Source of the DNA: Ianthella basta
Taxonomy: Eukaryota; Porifera; Demospongiae; Verongiida; Ianthellidae
Direction: 5' to 3'
Assembly: GCA_964019415.1 (NCBI GenBank)
Contig: OZ025881.1
Location: 3,552,265 to 3,616,264, forward strand
Length of the DNA: 64,000 nt
The translations under genes and the position numbers were made by a program. This document shows positions 1-13,700 of this stretch, piece after piece. Each line of letters starts with the position of its first letter. Positions within the stretch are counted from its first letter, which is position 1. Under the pieces are notes generated by a model. It saw nothing but the letters and a program-made list of their open reading frames with translations. It was not told the DNA's origin and made no database searches.

Positions 1-433
1 TATATGAATATAATTAATAATAGCGCCTCTGAGAGGCCCTGCGGCTGCCATGGCCAGCTAGCGTTGCACGTGCACTCTCCGCGGTTCCAAGTACACAAGC
101 TGAGCACTTCAGTTGATATCTTGTAAATGCCCTTGGGCCTTGATCCAATGATATTTGGCATCTGAGTGGTTACGTAAACTCATGCATGTTTGATCACTTG
201 GGATTGCTAGGCAAGTCACTTAATTATATAGTACATTTGAGCACACCATATGGCTGCCTTCATCAACAAGAAATAGCTCATAATTACAGTATAGCAAAAG
301 TATAATAGTATAAGGTTGTAACACGTACGTAGGTGAAGTACTATTTCACACTTACATCAAACTACACAGTTGAGTTAGCTATCAAAAGTGGAAATTACTC
401 TGCATGCATGTTTGCTCAGCCAGTCAATCATAC
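1..433. other. 3' flank of CYLD, with a dispersed-repeat fragment
   Basis: No gene is seen here. Positions 25-37 form a short perfect palindrome (GCCTCTGAGAGGC). Around 105-155 the text CCCTTGGGCCT, followed by a CCAATGATATTTGGCAT-like stretch, matches a segment that recurs upstream of class A copies in the array (for example near 21,365, 39,490, 46,200, 52,850 and 62,240). This is therefore a dispersed repeat, not unique 3' UTR. No canonical AATAAA was seen on the minus strand before the window edge. Confidence 0.5.
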
Positions 434-1649
434 TCAGTACATGTGAGCATGAGGAGAGGCGTAGAAACAGAGGGAAGCATCCTTGACAAGACGCCTCACT
501 AGTGGAGGCAGCTCAGACACATCTTTCTCCCTCACTTTGTCAATGTTCTTCAAGGCCTCACCAACAGGAGGGCAATGCGTGATTTCAGGGATATTGTACT
601 GGTCATCTGCAAGAAATAAAAAAAGGCAAAATGGTGCCAGTAGACAGGTACATATGTAAGATCATATACTCTGTCATTAAACAGTCCATTACCATGGCAA
701 TGGTGTACAAATGACAGTAATACAATGATACAGTCTGACTTTACTATCAAACTGTACTGATGCCATACACAATGTTCAAGCTCAACACATTGGTATGTTT
801 CAGTTAATGCATCAATCTGTCCACACTACATACCAGTTCTGTCTGCCATGCTGTCAAAAAAGACCCAATTGTCTTCGAAACGGGTGAAACACACATAGTG
901 GCTCTTCTCAATGCAGACAACAGAATGGAGCTCCAAGGTAGCTTTCTCACTGGTTGTCTCACTACTAAGGGCTTCATAGTTATGCCCTTTCCGGTCAGGA
1001 TGCTTATGAGCTGACACTACGCAAGACTCACAGTAGACAACAATAATACCGCTCTGGAAATAGGCGTCCTTGAGGCCACACTTCTGACAACGATGAGTGG
1101 GGTCCTTACCACACACAACACATTTGGCACTTTCGGGCACTGGAACAAAAGCAAATCGGAATACAATAACAAACATCATACCAATATTCCCACAATGCAA
1201 GAAAATCTGCATTACAAAATACTTACAGATTTGTATCACAATACAATAACAAACTGGCGCTCTGATCAGATACTGGGCAGAGCACAGTATAACACACACT
1301 CATGTGCATCATTCTAAGGAAGATGGTACTGTATTAACTGTATTGCTTCCAGATTGCACCCTTAGAGTTGAAGCTGGTGTGGAGATTTTAACAGAAATCA
1401 TTTGCCACTAACATCCTGTACACTGAAAGCAGGTGCTCAATTTCACAAAACCAAATGCTCTAGGCTTTAAACTTAAAGAGTTTACATTTTTTATCCCAAG
1501 GTCTACCAGTGCTGAAAATGTGGATGATCAGCACGCTTAGAAAATTTTAAGTGGGCTCTATTTGGAATTACAGCTATGTCCCAATGTATTGCACTCATGC
1601 ATTGCAGTTACTCTGACAACACTACATCACACACACACACACGCACACG

Positions 1650-1701
<52 letters not shown>

Positions 1702-4700
1702 ACAACACATTTTCTAGTACAAACATAGAGAAGCTATTGGAAAAACAGATATTTTTGTCTACATGCTGTGAGACGTGTGGCACAATTTAAAATTGTTAAT
1801 GACTCTTGAGTGGGTTTTGCAGTAGGGTTTAGGGTATTGTATGCATATGATGTGGTACGTATGTATGCATATGGAGGATGTGTTTATGCATAAGAGGCAT
1901 GGATTGTGTGCATACATATGGAGTGGTGTGTGTATGCATATAGATGATGTAACAGTTAAATGCTGCCCAAGAGGTGTCTGCGGGATTCAGAACACAAAGC
2001 TCGAGGGTGCAAAGTGCCCGAGTGCTGAGTGGTCTAAATCCTCATAGACACCAATTTGGTTGGCATTTAAGTAATACAGATCCGAAAACTGTTCTCTAAT
2101 CCAATCAAAATCATCTCCCCTGACTCCTCATGACAATGCCCACATCATTAGCAATTGACGACGATGTAGGAGCCCAATAGAAGAACTCTCCGGCACCCAT
2201 GAACTTTCTCATTTCTCTTTCTCATCTTTCGCTGTCTGCCTGTAATTTTACTTTGTAGGGAGGCCATTCAATGAAAAATGAAGGAATAGTTTGCAGCGAC
2301 AAGATTTATAGCAGATACAAAATGACTGTGATGACGTCATATAAACTTCATGTACACTCTGCGCGCAACGTACGTATATGGAATTTATGTGTGTGTAGTG
2401 ATATTCGTCTGTTCCAGTGGTTGCTAAGAACGTGACTCCATTCTGTTAGCCATTACAGAAGATAGCCAAAGTACACACCTCAAACAGATTGCCATTCTCT
2501 TCTTCCTTTGTGCTGCTCCTATTTGCAACCAGTGCTGGCTACACGACTGTTCTGGATTTGAAAACACAACTAGGTTTCTTTCAGACACAAACTTCTAGCG
2601 AACTGGACTGTCTTTTACAACTTGAAACCTCTTGGCAGCCATTTTGGCAATGATGTATACAACACACAATCAACACACATTTTAGGCACCCATACAGGCA
2701 CAGGCAAGCACAGGCACACACACAGGCACATATGCACACATACATGTATAGCTTTGACTACTGTCACACAATGCACACTAACCATAATCAAAACACAATG
2801 CTGATATATCAAGCTCCAATTCCGGGTATACTGTTTCATACACCTTGTACGCCTTCCCATAGCGAGGAAGCTGGACAATCAGCCTCTCTGGAACCTAAAG
2901 CAATGTAAAGTCAAAAAAGCAGTACAAAGCCAAATGGTGCACACATTCCTAACAGCTGGTATCTTTTAGGGTGTAGGATTCATACAAATACCAGATACAT
3001 ACCTGAGCAAAGGTTATCTGCTGATCTTCCATGCATGTATGCAGCATTTCTCCCACAGTCCACTTCATCTTGTCACTTGGTTCCAGAAAGAGCTGGAAGA
3101 AAAATTCCGTGTCTACTCCAGAGGGACGTCTGTACAGAAAAATGGAGCAAGAGCACATTCGCCAGTTTTATCATGCTGAATAACAAGATGGCACACTCCA
3201 AGTGCAATTTCATGAATACACAAGATCAAGAAAGTGCCCAGAAATTCTTTTACAGTAGTTGGTGTCCTCAATACTAATCTCCTTGAGACAAAATGTATCA
3301 ATATAGCAAATTAACTGTCACTGCAAGAGGCAGAGGCATGCAGAAAGGTGCAAAATAAATAGATGACATGGAATGGTAAATACACCTTTCACAAGGACTG
3401 GTTAAGTTGCATTCAAACCCAGATAAATGTGGGTTTCCGTGTTCACACAGCGATCAAATTCCAGATTCAAAAAAGGTTATCAACCTACTGGTGAGGTAGC
3501 TTTAAATCCGCATTATGCAGTGAATCCTGGATCTGATTGCATTAAAAATTGTTAAGCTGCATTAAGTTGAAGCCTAGATATGGCAGAACGGGCGACAGCA
3601 AGTTGAGGGTAGCAATGGGAACTGACGAGGAGGCGGAAGCTTTACTAAATGTTTGGGCCGATGACAAGATCCAGGCGTAGTTAAAAGGAGTCTATCGGAA
3701 TGATTCCATAATGAAGAAAATCATGGCAGCTCTTGTACTCGCGCTTTAAACAACTTAAGTGCAAACAGTATCACGATAAACTGAAATCACATAATTGACA
3801 AACAGAGGAGGAGTGAAACCGGAGTTGAATCCGAAGAAGAAGGTGTGGAGGATGGTTTTAAGTTCTTTTTCTGAAAATGCACAGCGTCTTGGGAACAACC
3901 TTTCGAATCCCTCATCTTCGTCAGAACTGCTAAATCAACGCCATATTGGTTGAGCGCACTACACACCACGTACTCACTTGGATCTTTTGAGATTCCCTTG
4001 ATGCTCCAAGTACAAAATTTTTGCGCGCTCCTAGCGCATGACACAGGGCACCTATTGACCCCATTTTCTAAAAGTACTTACATGCATACGCAAAGGACTA
4101 GGATCTGAGCGCCGGTAGCAATTCAAAAAGTACAGTGCTGGAACGGGTAGGAAGTTTGTCTTCCCCGTGTATTAAGATACCCAAACGCCGCCATTTTGTT
4201 GCACAGGTATACCGTACGGTAATGTGGCAGCAGGTTCATCTAGAGGGGCATGGCGAGCTCAATGTTCTACAACCTTCATCTACTCTAAGAAGGAATATTA
4301 GTTAGCGCCGGTATTAATCTGATGTAGCCATAGTCCTTTGGATATGTAAAAAACTGCACAAACTAGTATATTAAAATTCCTCTTGAATTAAAAGGGATTT
4401 AGGAATGGCTAGCAGAAAAAGCATAGAAACAAACAACAGTAACTCAACTCCATGATGAACCACATCTCCGGGAAGTTCGCTCTGCATTCCTAATTTCCTT
4501 GTAGTTACATGGGACTAGCAAGACATTTGGGTCCATGTAGCTGTAAACGGAAATTAGGAATGCAGAGCGAACTTCACAGAAATGTGGTTCATCATGGCGT
4601 TGAGTTACTGTTGCTTGTTTCTATGCTTTTTCTGCTAGCCATTCCTAATGGTTCAACTTGGGTGGACAGAACATATTTACTGTCTCAAAGCCCTACTACA

Positions 4701-7700
4701 ACCCAGACAGAGTGATTGATTAAACACCATCACTATCAGTGTCTGCATCATAGTCCTGACCTTAGGAACCCTGCTGTAATGCCCAGCCAATAAAGCTGTA
4801 ACTATGCTCATGATCCTTTCGACATTGACCACTGCACACAACAATACAGCAGAAATCTAATCTATACAGATCTTACTTGAGTCGAATAAATGGGTCTTTC
4901 AAATCCAAAACATGTTTGAAGAGCAGATTCAGAAACTCCTCAGGGTCTGGAGAGAAAGAATGACAGGAGCAGGCGTGTTACACAAGCTGAAATTAATACC
5001 ACTAGCTCTCTTCTTCAGCATCCACACTCACCCTGTTCAGCATGAGTGAGCCCTTTCACTTTGTTGAGATTGTCTAATGCTTTCCTCAGTTTCATTACAG
5101 GTTCATAGCGCACAACGCCATTGCTGCATGGATACACAGTAAAACATTTAATGTGGCAAGGCTCCATGCAGTACATGACACACAACATGTGAAACTATAC
5201 TGTTATAAAATATATTACCATGTCTAGTCCAATGAAAGTTACGAATGTGAGGAAATGTAGGTGAGGAAGGGGAACATGGCACCAGCTGGCAGCCGAACCC
5301 AGGACAACTTACACCCTATCACAGGGTTACAGCAGCCCAAACCAACCAAACAAGCTGTGACAATTCACCCTTCCTTGCCTTAAATGCTACAGGAATTGTC
5401 ACAGCCTGGTTGGTTGGCTTGGGCTGCTGAAACCCTACAATAGGGCGTAAGTTGTCCTGGTTTCAATGACGGCTGGTACCACTTTTCCCTTCCTCGCCTA
5501 CATTTCCAAGTTGTGACTTTCACTAGTCTTGACATGGTTACAACTGACTCTTTTGTCTTACGTACATAATACCAAGGAGGCTACGTAAATTTATTGAAGA
5601 AGTTGCAGACCCCACCATTCATTAACACACCACTCAGCTAATGGACAACAATCTACTGTACACTAGGGCATACATTAAAATGCAACCAGCCTTGCCTGGA
5701 TGTATATAGCTAGATATTTCAGTAAAGTACAGTGCATGAGCGTAACTCAACCAGGGCAAGTACATTTTGGGTAATAGAACTGTAATCTGCTTTCACTGGC
5801 TGTCAGAAAGAAGGATAGCAAGCCAGACGAAGCACTGGATGGCAGCTGGGCAATCGACCACTATATATTTGGAGCTGCGCAGGGAAGCCCGTCCCTGCTG
5901 AGCTAACACAGTGAGCATTGTGCACTTCACCTGAGGAAACAGCGGAAGTGTTCCCGGCCACGCAGGGCAAATGACGTCAGCCAATATGGCGGAATCGTCA
6001 AGGCGTGTAGCTCTTGCTGGAGCAATGGGCAACGTTAACAACAATCTGAACACAGCATGCAGTGATGAAGTGGAGTGTTGAGCAGTTTTGTGGCTAACGG
6101 TGGCCAAGTAGAGCGTTTTGTTGTCGTGAGCGCCTGTGGAGAACACCGGGCTTTTGCGCAATCTAGGTGTCTCGGGTTGACTGGGACGGATATACATATA
6201 TACATATATACATATATACATAAATACAAACAGGGGACGACAACACATCAAGATTACTTGCCTCGCCTTTTGGCTCAGCAATAAGCTGTTAGGAGCAAGG
6301 TCAGGCAGAAAAAAGGATCATACCTTCTCAGGGGGAAGACAATTTCTTTACACATCGTACTGAGAACATCTCTGGCAGTGTCATCTGTGGGCTCTTCATA
6401 AAGGACCTCATCAAACTTGCTGGTCAGTCCAAACATGGCAAAGACAGTGGCATCAAGGTAGCAGGAGTTCTGGTGCCCCTGGATACCTCTCTTCCGTCCA
6501 ATGAAGTGATCCAACTTCAATTTGTCGACTGTTGTAGCATCAGCCAATTCCACCATTTGTGATTTTCCCTTTAGTGTGACATCCAAGGCTGAGAAAAAAC
6601 ACCAGAAACACCAAAGTAGTTATCAATGAAGCTACATAGTGCTGTGCCTCACCTTCCAGGCAGTGTGTTTCCCAACAGCTCTGCCAAACAATTCATTTCT
6701 AATTACCACTCATATGTGCACTGCAAATTATGCATGTACACAGGTGACATGTGGTGCCACATGTTAAGGCACGCATGCTACTTTGACATATACCTACCAA
6801 CTCAATAATAGTAAACAATGGAGAAATAATACAGTGGAACCCCGCCTTGCAGACACCCCTGAAAAGCGGACACCTTGATTATGCGGACACTTTCTAAAGT
6901 CCCACCGATTGGCCCTATGCTACCTGTATAAAGTTTCCCTTGAAATACGGACACCCCGTTATTCCGTATTGTGGACAGTGCCCTGTGCACTGCCCTATAC
7001 AACTCTGTATAAAACTCATCCGATAATCCGGACATGGCCGCTCCCTGATTTGCACCGCTACCTCTGACAAGTGACAGGAGCAGCACAGAAGTCGACGAGT
7101 GCCGCAAATCGTCTATACTAAGAGATTTAAAAGTGTCTTTAACATGAGAAAGTTCAGCGTGAACAGCTACCCTCTAGAATCGTCTTCAGAAATGGTGCGT
7201 GAGTTGAGTACTCGAGCGAACTACCTCTTCCTTTACATATTAGTCTTAGTTTGATACATTTTCATGCATACTACCGTATTTGTCCGAATAGAGGCCTGGG
7301 CCTCTATTTCTTTCCCGGGAGTTTTGACCCGGCCTCTATTCAAGCCAGGCTTCTATTAAAATATTTGTCCTAATTGCCGAGCGGCGAGCGTAAGCGAGGC
7401 TAATGATCGCTGTCTATTCGAGCCTCGGCGATATATATCCGATATTTGTATCGCACGACACGTGACTGCGCATGTGACTCCGTCACATGACGGCTCGTCT
7501 TTTCAAAAGGTGCTTCTGCTCCTGTTCGGCCGCTCATCTTTGCCGGTATGCTCCTGCGGATCAGGGGCACAGAAGGAGAGGGAAGGCACAGATGGGAATG
7601 GCAATGACGCGGCTGCGTCCAGCACGCCGAGGGGGCCACACTGCAAGACGTTGCGCGGGACTTGATACGGAGACAGCGGGGCAAAGATAGGCCAGATTAG

Positions 7701-10700
7701 AATTGAATGCGGCAGAATGGCACAAGGCTACTGGCGTCGGCGACGGACGAGCAGCGGCAGTCCAGGCTTGGGGAGCTTTGGCAGCAACAAACAAGGCGCT
7801 TGGCTACTAAGACAGCTCCAGTCTGTAACATCACAATACACTTGTCTACTGGCCACGTATACTATTCATGCTGCGAGGCATTTCTTACGCGCTTAGCGTA
7901 TGCCTAGTACTTGGCTTTGTTTCAAATATAAAATCAATGGTGTATAGTATTGTGTCTCTGCGCATGGGGAGAATGACTGCAAGTCAATTCGCACGCAACT
8001 AGTTCTGTCGTGAAAGAGAGCATTGTTAGAGGCCATCACAAGTATAAGGTGGCAGCGGCTTCCTTGGTCGTCTTCTCTGGGCACTCAATGGCTTTCAACT
8101 TGAAGGAGACATCGTATGGTAAAGTAGGGGGTTTCTGAGCACTGCGCCTCACTCCGTCAGCATTCGAAGGAACAGCTTCTCGTTGTGTCAGTTTATACAT
8201 TGACTCTTGTGCTAACTGCATACAGAAACAGAAGCTGTTCTACTGAATGTAGGCGAAACGCGCCCCCTGTTCGGAAACCCGTCTTGTTCGGAGCCCCCCT
8301 ACCCTACCTTACAACTTTCTCTTTGATATCGATCTTGTAACTCTGATGATCCTTGGCAACTGTGAAGTGTGACAAGCGACTTGCAGTTGCTAAGAAGCCC
8401 AAAAGCGTTGATCAAGAGACATTCCGTGTCGATTGTGGCAAAGCTGGTCACCATTCGCACCCGACCTCTATTAATGAACTGGCCTCCTGAGCCCCGGCCA
8501 GTATTCGAGCCCTGGCCTCTATTCGAGCCCGGCCTCTATACGGACAAATACGGTACATTATCGTTTTAACATATGGGCATATAAGCCGTACCTCTGAAAT
8601 GTGGACACTTCTCTTGTTCCCAAGGGTGTCCGCATTATAGGGGTTCCACTGTATTCCATTCATCTGATAGTCATTACCTACAATAGTTCAGCATCCTGTC
8701 ACAAATTAGAGCTATTTCCAATATCATTGCCAAGAGAAATATTGACACACATATTTGTGTAAACTAGCTCGCTTTAGTTTAATACCATACTGTAGCAAGG
8801 AAGTGGTAAGCTACAAGATACCAAGCAGTGGCACTATGGAGGATTCACTATGCAACAATGAAGACACAGCAGCAAATCCTATGATCTGGTAGCTCTCTTG
8901 GAAGTCACTAGCCAAAGATTTGATTTTTTTACCAAACATTTCGGCAGCTGACTGCTGCCTTCTTCAGCTAAGGCAGCAGTCAGCTGCTGAAACGTTTGGT
9001 AAAGAAATCAAATCTTTGGCTAGCGACTTCCAAGAGAAATACCAGTGATGCAACCTAGCCGGACAAGCTTCTTCAAATCCTATGATCTCTTCATTCTTAA
9101 GACCTTGAGCCTTGAGTCTAACATGGCATAGCTTCCAATTCCACACACAATTCCCCACTTCCTCAGCTCTTCTTCAACCTTCCTGCAGATCGGCTCCTTC
9201 CAGTATCTATCAGCAGTCATTGAATGGTTGCATTGAAGAAAACGTCAATTGCAGAGCCCACTTCACTGCCACACCAGGTCTGGCCAGGCGCTGCCATTAT
9301 TAATCTGCATTAAATGTGGGTCTAACCACATCCGAAGGGTCAATGTTCTAACCAACGTATTATATCAGGATCAGATCACTCGTGCGAAAGCAACTAATCT
9401 GGATTGATGCAGATTCCACCCATTTTAATCCGGTGTAACGGTCCTGTCAAAAACGTTCTAGTTTGCTTAATTAATATGACATAAACATCATCCATTGTAC
9501 TATTTCCACCAGAGTACAGAGGCCTGTCACAAAGATAATGGTCCTCCACTGAAAAAGGGTCACCTGTATTTCATGATATACTGTAAGACTAGAAAACATA
9601 TTCCCCCATTAACCTAACCCTAGTTTCACTCCCTACCTAACCCAAATTTCACTAGTCCTATTTTCTGTACATTTCATAGTGTGCCAAATGGGACATTGAA
9701 ATTTCAATCACAAGACACTGTTGTAAGTACTTTAAATCTTTGATTCTGTGCTGGAGGTGTCAATTGGCACTACACTCCACTCCAACCACAAATGAACTCA
9801 AAACCAACAGAGTAGTAATTAAAAATGGGAGCAACTATGATGGGAGATGTTCCTTGGAAGGCTCTCAAGATAACTCTGGTCAAACCATGTCACATCTTCA
9901 CCTCAGAATAGCCATTGTATAGTGCTGTGTGGCTATTGACCCAAATCTAAAGGAGGCCACTGAAACTGGTGTGTTGCTAGTAGCCGGGTCTACTAATGGT
10001 TTGGAATTTCTACTTATAAATGTCGGTAACATACAAAATAATGCAACCACTCAAAAAGTGGTGTAATATAGTGGTACAGGCAGTCATCTTCACAATGCAT
10101 GCACTACACTAGTGTTTATATAATTAGGTCTGTATCAGGCAGTGCGCATACGTATGTGCCTATTGTATCATTTCCTGATATTTCGGTTACAGATTGTGGT
10201 AAAGGGTTTCTCCTACTTCCATGGTTCACTGCTACGGCTGCTAGTGAGGAGGAAAACAAAATATAGAAAAGAACACGTTTGCTTCCTATGGGAATGCACA
10301 CTTTCACTTGAAAGCTAGGTACACAGACAGACACACTACGTAGACAGCACTTCCAACACTGTCTTATGTGATAGGATGGGCTACTAATTTTGCTTGGTTT
10401 TTGTTGATGCTGAGTGTACAAGGTGTGTAGTAAAACACTGCAATACAGAAAACTTACGGTTAGCCCCTTGAGGTTGTTGAACAAATCTATGGTCTGCTTT
10501 CAGCTTGCTGAGCACAATGAATACTGCATGTCCATCGTTGCAAGTGAAGTACCGCTCACCATTCCAGGAACCATCACCACAGCCATCCACTCGAGATTCC
10601 TATAGAAAATAAACAATTAATGCCGCTTCAAACTAGGCTCAACCAAATGGTACACTGATGGTATACTGCCATTAAACACCAATCATGCTTCAGTCCATTG

Positions 10701-13700
10701 CGGCAGGTCAGTACAAGGTACCACATACAGTGTTGGAGTAGGGGTGGGCGGTATACCGGTATGTAGTTATACCGCGGTATTGTTTCAATACCGTGAAGGT
10801 ACATATTTGCATCTTATAAAAACCGGACACCAAAATACCGGTTAGTTACACGGTATTCTCTTGTAAATGTCACAGATCAGATATATTATTAATCTTGCTA
10901 CCATTCGTTCGCTATTCAAACATTTCTAATGCTTCTATGTATGATTCTAAGAGACTTAATTGCTACCTTTGCGCACGGCAGCCATTTTTGTGACGTCACG
11001 CTAATACAAATGTCGCGCGAACCTTGTCTACTGCGTACACAAATGAAGCTACAAAGTATAAATCAACATCTGTCCTAGCCTTAGAAGTTGTACTCTTCCA
11101 TATATATGCAAGTAACAGCAATTTGTATGTCAGGAATTCATTTTGCTCAAAATAGTAGGTATGTAGTTATACCGCAATAATTTTATCATGAATACCGAGG
11201 TACTATATTTGCCTATACCGCCCACCCCTATGTTGGAGTATGTGAGCTAGGAAAGAAGGCTAACACAATAACACGTCTTACCTACCATTTCAACACCAGC
11301 AATGCTGTGATCCACACCAGGGAATTTCCCTATCCATCTAATAGTACCATATCCTGGTGGGTCTACCAGCTCCACTGCAGTGCCTACTTCCAAGTTGTGT
11401 GGTGTCTGGTGAAGAGGGACAACCTGAGCTGCCTGCTGCTCCTCAGAGGTTTGCCTCTGGAAGGAAGGGGGATGTCGTCTGTTGACACCAGGAGATCTGC
11501 GATACTCCTGGATCACTTCACCCCCTTGACCACTGGCAAAGTGTTGCTGGTCATCACCAGTTGCCCCCGCCTTCATGGTCCCTGGGTAAATTTCGCGTCT
11601 CTGTTCATTCTCTGACTGCTGCTTCTTCAGTTTCTTGTACTGCTCTTGTTGGGCTTTAATCTCATTAGGTGTTATCCCAAGTTCTTTTGCCAGCTTCTCA
11701 TTTTTCTCTTTCTCTTTCTTTTCTTTAGATTCCTGAAGGGCTTTCGCCTGCTCCTTAATAACTTGAGTGGTGGAATGTTTGGACTCCAGAGCAATACCAG
11801 TGGCAACAGCTAAAACTGAATTAGTCATTTCAGAAGTACCGCTGGTATCCATAGCCTCAGTACGTAGATCAACTGGTGTACCGTCTCCTTCTTTCAGCAC
11901 GTACTGCTCTGGTATAGCAAGGTAGGTGTGCTTCTTGTAGTCATTATTGTTAAAGAAGTGGCTCATTCCACTAATGTGCTCCTCAACCTTCTCCCTCTTG
12001 ATGACTGTGTCCTACAGAAATCAAAGCAGAGTGTATGCACTACAATATGTATATAAATGCAGGTTTGCTATGTAATTGTACAGGATACAGTTATGAGGTA
12101 GAGAGATTTTGAGCACCAGCACAGGCATGGGAATTCACAACATTCACACTATTATCATAGGTAGGTAGTCATAATTCCAAATAGAGCCCACATAAACTTG
12201 TCCAACAATGCTGGTGATCCAATTTTTTTAGCACTTGTAGGCCTTGCGGTAAAAAGTGAAATTTCTAAGTTTGAAGCCAAAAGCATGTTTGGTTTTGTAC
12301 ATATAAGTGCATTACATAGGTAAGGGGGCAAGGGTGCCTCCTTGCCTATGTAATGTATGCAGAAAACACAAGTTTGAATGCTTGTATTTACTAATCACAA
12401 CATGCTTTTGGCTTCAAACTTGGAAATTTCCATACTTACCACAAGGTCTACCAGTGCTGAAAAAATTGGATCACCTGCACACAAAATTTTAGGTGGGCTC
12501 TATTTGGAATTATGAATACGTGCCATTCAATCAATAGAAAAGCAGAGTTGAGCGTGCCAATTATTAATGAATAAGCTTGTTAAGTGTAGTGGGGAAGATC
12601 ACACAAGGACCATTAGTTACAAACTGAGGGTGTTACTGGATGAGTCAGCAATGGACCAGCAAAGTGAATTTAGAGCTGACAGGAGTGCAGATCAGGCTTT
12701 AGCAGTAAGGCAAGTGGAGAAGGTGAATGTGAAGGATAAGGTGGCATATGCAGCATTTATGAAAACCATGTATGATAGTGTCAGCCTGTGCAAGCTGTGG
12801 ATGGATATAAAAGGCTATGATGGTTGCTAGATTAAAGGATAATTGCTACATAGAAATGGTTGAGAAGGAAAGGATAATCTAGTAAAGGATTAATCTAGCA
12901 ACAATCACCTCAAGCATGGTTTATATGGGCTGCGGAGAGAGTGGTTGCCAGAGGAGCATCGTAGCTCAGTGGCTGGAGCACTGGCAGCTAACGCCAGATG
13001 TCCTGGGTTCGATTCCCGGCGGCGCCACTTTCTTTGCAGCCCTAAGTCGTTTCAAAGGCCTACGGACAGTAACGACGCAGATTGTGACTTGTTTCAACAG
13101 GTTGCCTTTAATGTCTTCAGATGTAGCTCCTTCCATCAGGCCTTGCTGTGCTTACGCATATTATCCTTTCCTTCTCAAAAGGCTATGATGTGAGTGGAAA
13201 GCTACGTTGTAGTTTAGAGTATATATTAGGACAGTTGTACACTGTTCCCTTGCTCTTCAACATCATGGACTGCATAGTAACAGAAGACAGCTAGGAAACA
13301 TTTAATGGCAGTGTGGTGCTATCTACTACCAACTGCGCACCTCATTCCTGTTGTTGAACAGATTCAGAGACCAAAGATGTTTAAATGTTGGTGTTGCTTT
13401 GCCCAAATGCCCTTCACGTAGGCCTCATTGTAGTTGAAGTAGGTACATAGTTACTAAGTTCCTCTGCCCACGGCAACAACAAGGGCAGCGCTTCTACAAA
13501 AGAGTCCTTTTTTAAGTTCTTGTGCATTCCTTTTGATCCACTGCATGCTTGGCAACGAAACACTTGAGAGTTCAGCAAATCAGCAACATTCTTTTTGAAA
13601 ACTATACATTCGTCCTTGGGCGCTTTGCACCCTTGTGCGTCGTGAATAAACAGCATATAAGCCGGCTTACTGTACTGTAATTACAAAATATTACCCAAAC

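Larger units (their letters stand above)
6832..8651. mobile_element. Outer TA-flanked DNA transposon relic (pogo/Tc1-mariner type ends)
   Basis: The termini are CAGTGGAACC at 6832 and its reverse complement GGTTCCACTG ending at 8651. TA lies immediately outside both (6830-6831 and 8652-8653), as expected for Tc1/mariner/pogo target duplication. Repeated GCGGACAC/GTCCGCAT motifs lie near both ends. The interior is interrupted by a second complete element at 7274-8553. It is within the CYLD intron between exons 4 and 5. Confidence 0.8.

Noticed and set aside
1629-1700. CRISPR or structured repeat array
   Set aside because: It is a plain CA microsatellite in eukaryotic DNA.
1841-2047. Small ORF of 68 codons
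   Set aside because: It is driven by the degenerate TATGCATATG tandem repeat, with no domain.
3787-4044. 85-codon minus-strand ORF as a CYLD exon
   Set aside because: CYLD exons 7 and 8 already join in phase with matching homology, and this ORF shows no CYLD-like motif.
5793-6281. 162-codon minus-strand ORF
   Set aside because: It runs through the CYLD intron and a TATACA repeat, shows no domain, and CYLD exons 5 and 6 join in phase without it.
12956-13027. Functional tRNA gene
   Set aside because: Boxes A and B are good, but the anticodon loop has G at position 33 and the sequence continues into a SINE body inside a target duplication.
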